Below, in pieces: positions 63,379 through 64,000 of a stretch of 64,000 bases of DNA (its first letter is position 1; the number at the start of each line of letters is the position of its first letter). The stretch lies in NCBI RefSeq assembly GCF_022662495.1, contig NZ_JAKPBU010000011.1, forward strand, positions 124,001-188,000, given 5' to 3'. The translations under genes and the position numbers were made by a program. The DNA comes from Lysobacter sp. M2-1 (GTDB lineage Bacteria > Pseudomonadota > Gammaproteobacteria > Xanthomonadales > Xanthomonadaceae). The notes under the pieces were generated by a model that had not been told where the DNA came from, did not search any database, and saw only the letters and a program-made list of their open reading frames with translations.

Positions 63379-64000
63379 TTACGAGTTCTTCAGCACGATC
63401 TGGTAGGCGACCACGCCCGCCTCGCGGCAGCGGTCGATCGCCTTCTCCAGGATCTCGAAGAATTCCTTGAGCAGGAACATCTGCTGGCTGTCGAGCTTGC
63501 CCGAGTAGATGTCGCGGTACAGTTCCAGCATCAGCCGGTCGGCTTCGTTCTCGATCGCGCGCAACTTCTCGTTGAGCTTGGTCATGCGGTCGATATCGAG
63601 CCTCGACAGGTCGTGGACCATTTCCTGGACCACGGCGGAGGCCTGTTCCAGCATCGCCGAGCGCGGAGCGAAATCGATGCCCTCCAGATGCTGCACCGCC
63701 AGCGAATAGCGGTCGGCGAACTTTTCGATCTGCTTGGGAATCTTGTACAGCGCCGAACCGAGCGCCTCGATATCCTCGCGCTCGATCGGGGTGATGAAGC
63801 TGTCGACTAGGGCCTTGCCGATCTTGTCGGAGGTGGCGCGCTCGCGCTGCCGGGCGAGCTTGAACGCGTCCAGCGCAGGCTCCCGGTCGGGTTCCCGCAT
63901 CATCATGTGCAGGGCCTTTGCGGCGTCGTGAGCCGCGTCCGCGGCCTCGTCCAGGAGTGCGTAGAACTGTTTGCCGGAACCGAAGATCGTCTGCAGCGAG
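63379..64000 (-). CDS. DUF47 (PhoU-like) phosphate transport regulator, 5' end cut by window
   Basis: 207 codons visible; the frame stays open past the ATG at 63906 through bases 63907-64000 (SLQTIFGSGKQFYALLDEAA), so the gene starts a few bases beyond the window edge. PhoU-like four-helix fold with E/D-rich metal-binding helices (FADRYSLAVQHLEGIDF, RAIENEADRLMLELYRDIYS). DUF47 proteins pair with Pit and modulate phosphate uptake. The gap to pit is 10 bases, so they are co-transcribed. Confidence 0.93.
   Translation of the reverse strand, partial: SLQTIFGSGKQFYALLDEAADAAHDAAKALHMMMREPDREPALDAFKLARQRERATSDKIGKALVDSFITPIEREDIEALGSALYKIPKQIEKFADRYSLAVQHLEGIDFAPRSAMLEQASAVVQEMVHDLSRLDIDRMTKLNEKLRAIENEADRLMLELYRDIYSGKLDSQQMFLLKEFFEILEKAIDRCREAGVVAYQIVLKNS

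Overview
This is a GC-rich chromosomal window made almost entirely of closely packed housekeeping genes of a gammaproteobacterium. The order pyrH ... frr-uppS-cdsA-dxr-rseP-bamA-lpxD-fabZ-lpxA-lpxB-rnhB-dnaE-accA-tilS, the block leuS-lptE-holA-nadD-rsfS ... rlmH ... maf-rng-yhdP-tldD-darP-pmbA, tandem DUF885 and M13 secreted metallopeptidases, and GGGATTCGGGATT-type intergenic inverted repeats all point to the Xanthomonadaceae/Lysobacteraceae (Lysobacter/Luteimonas-like). The genus is an inference. I see no plasmid, phage, insertion sequence, CRISPR, rRNA or tRNA gene.

Layout. 1-21,339 (+ strand): the end of pyrH, an inserted CDF metal exporter, then ribosome recycling, undecaprenyl-PP and CDP-DAG synthesis, MEP pathway (dxr), site-2 protease, BamA, lipid A first steps (lpxD/A/B with fabZ), rnhB, dnaE, accA, tilS, xseB-ispA. 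21,384-31,554 and 31,551-32,165 (mostly -): two DUF4870 membrane proteins, pmbA and tldD flanking darP (+), the very large yhdP, then rng and maf. 32,286-34,183 (+): a SIMPL-domain periplasmic protein, an unlisted 56-residue ORF, and a TonB-like gene behind a Fur-box-like palindrome. 34,292-42,177 (-): rlmH, rsfS, nadD, holA, lptE, leuS, interrupted by a + strand PhoX phosphatase that has a textbook Pho box. 42,274-49,340: secreted amidohydrolase, SemiSWEET, DUF998 (-), CnoX-type thioredoxin/TPR protein, Ser/Thr kinase fused to an FGE-like domain, DUF502 protein, queuosine precursor transporter. 49,442-59,911: four exported zinc metallopeptidases (two DUF885, two M13) with rhlE (-) and a DoxX protein between them. 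59,921-64,000: rhomboid protease, PHD-type 2OG oxygenase, alkyltransferase-like protein, an unknown small protein, and the Pit phosphate transporter with its DUF47 partner, which runs off the window edge.

The genes work mainly in envelope biogenesis (lipid A, BAM, LptE, YhdP, isoprenoid carrier lipid), replication and translation, plus envelope-exported peptide degradation. The clearest regulatory findings are the Pho box before phoX, the Fur-like box before tonB, and a recurring layout in which a TANNNT-like -10 hexamer lies 6-7 nt before the start codon, suggesting leaderless mRNAs. Structural oddities include an intergenic inverted repeat that supplies the start codon and N-terminus of uppS, a palindromic in-frame insertion in ispA, and a 104-bp identical tract between the two DUF885 genes. 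I found no convincing new multi-gene system; the window is largely conventional, with several small features worth checking.
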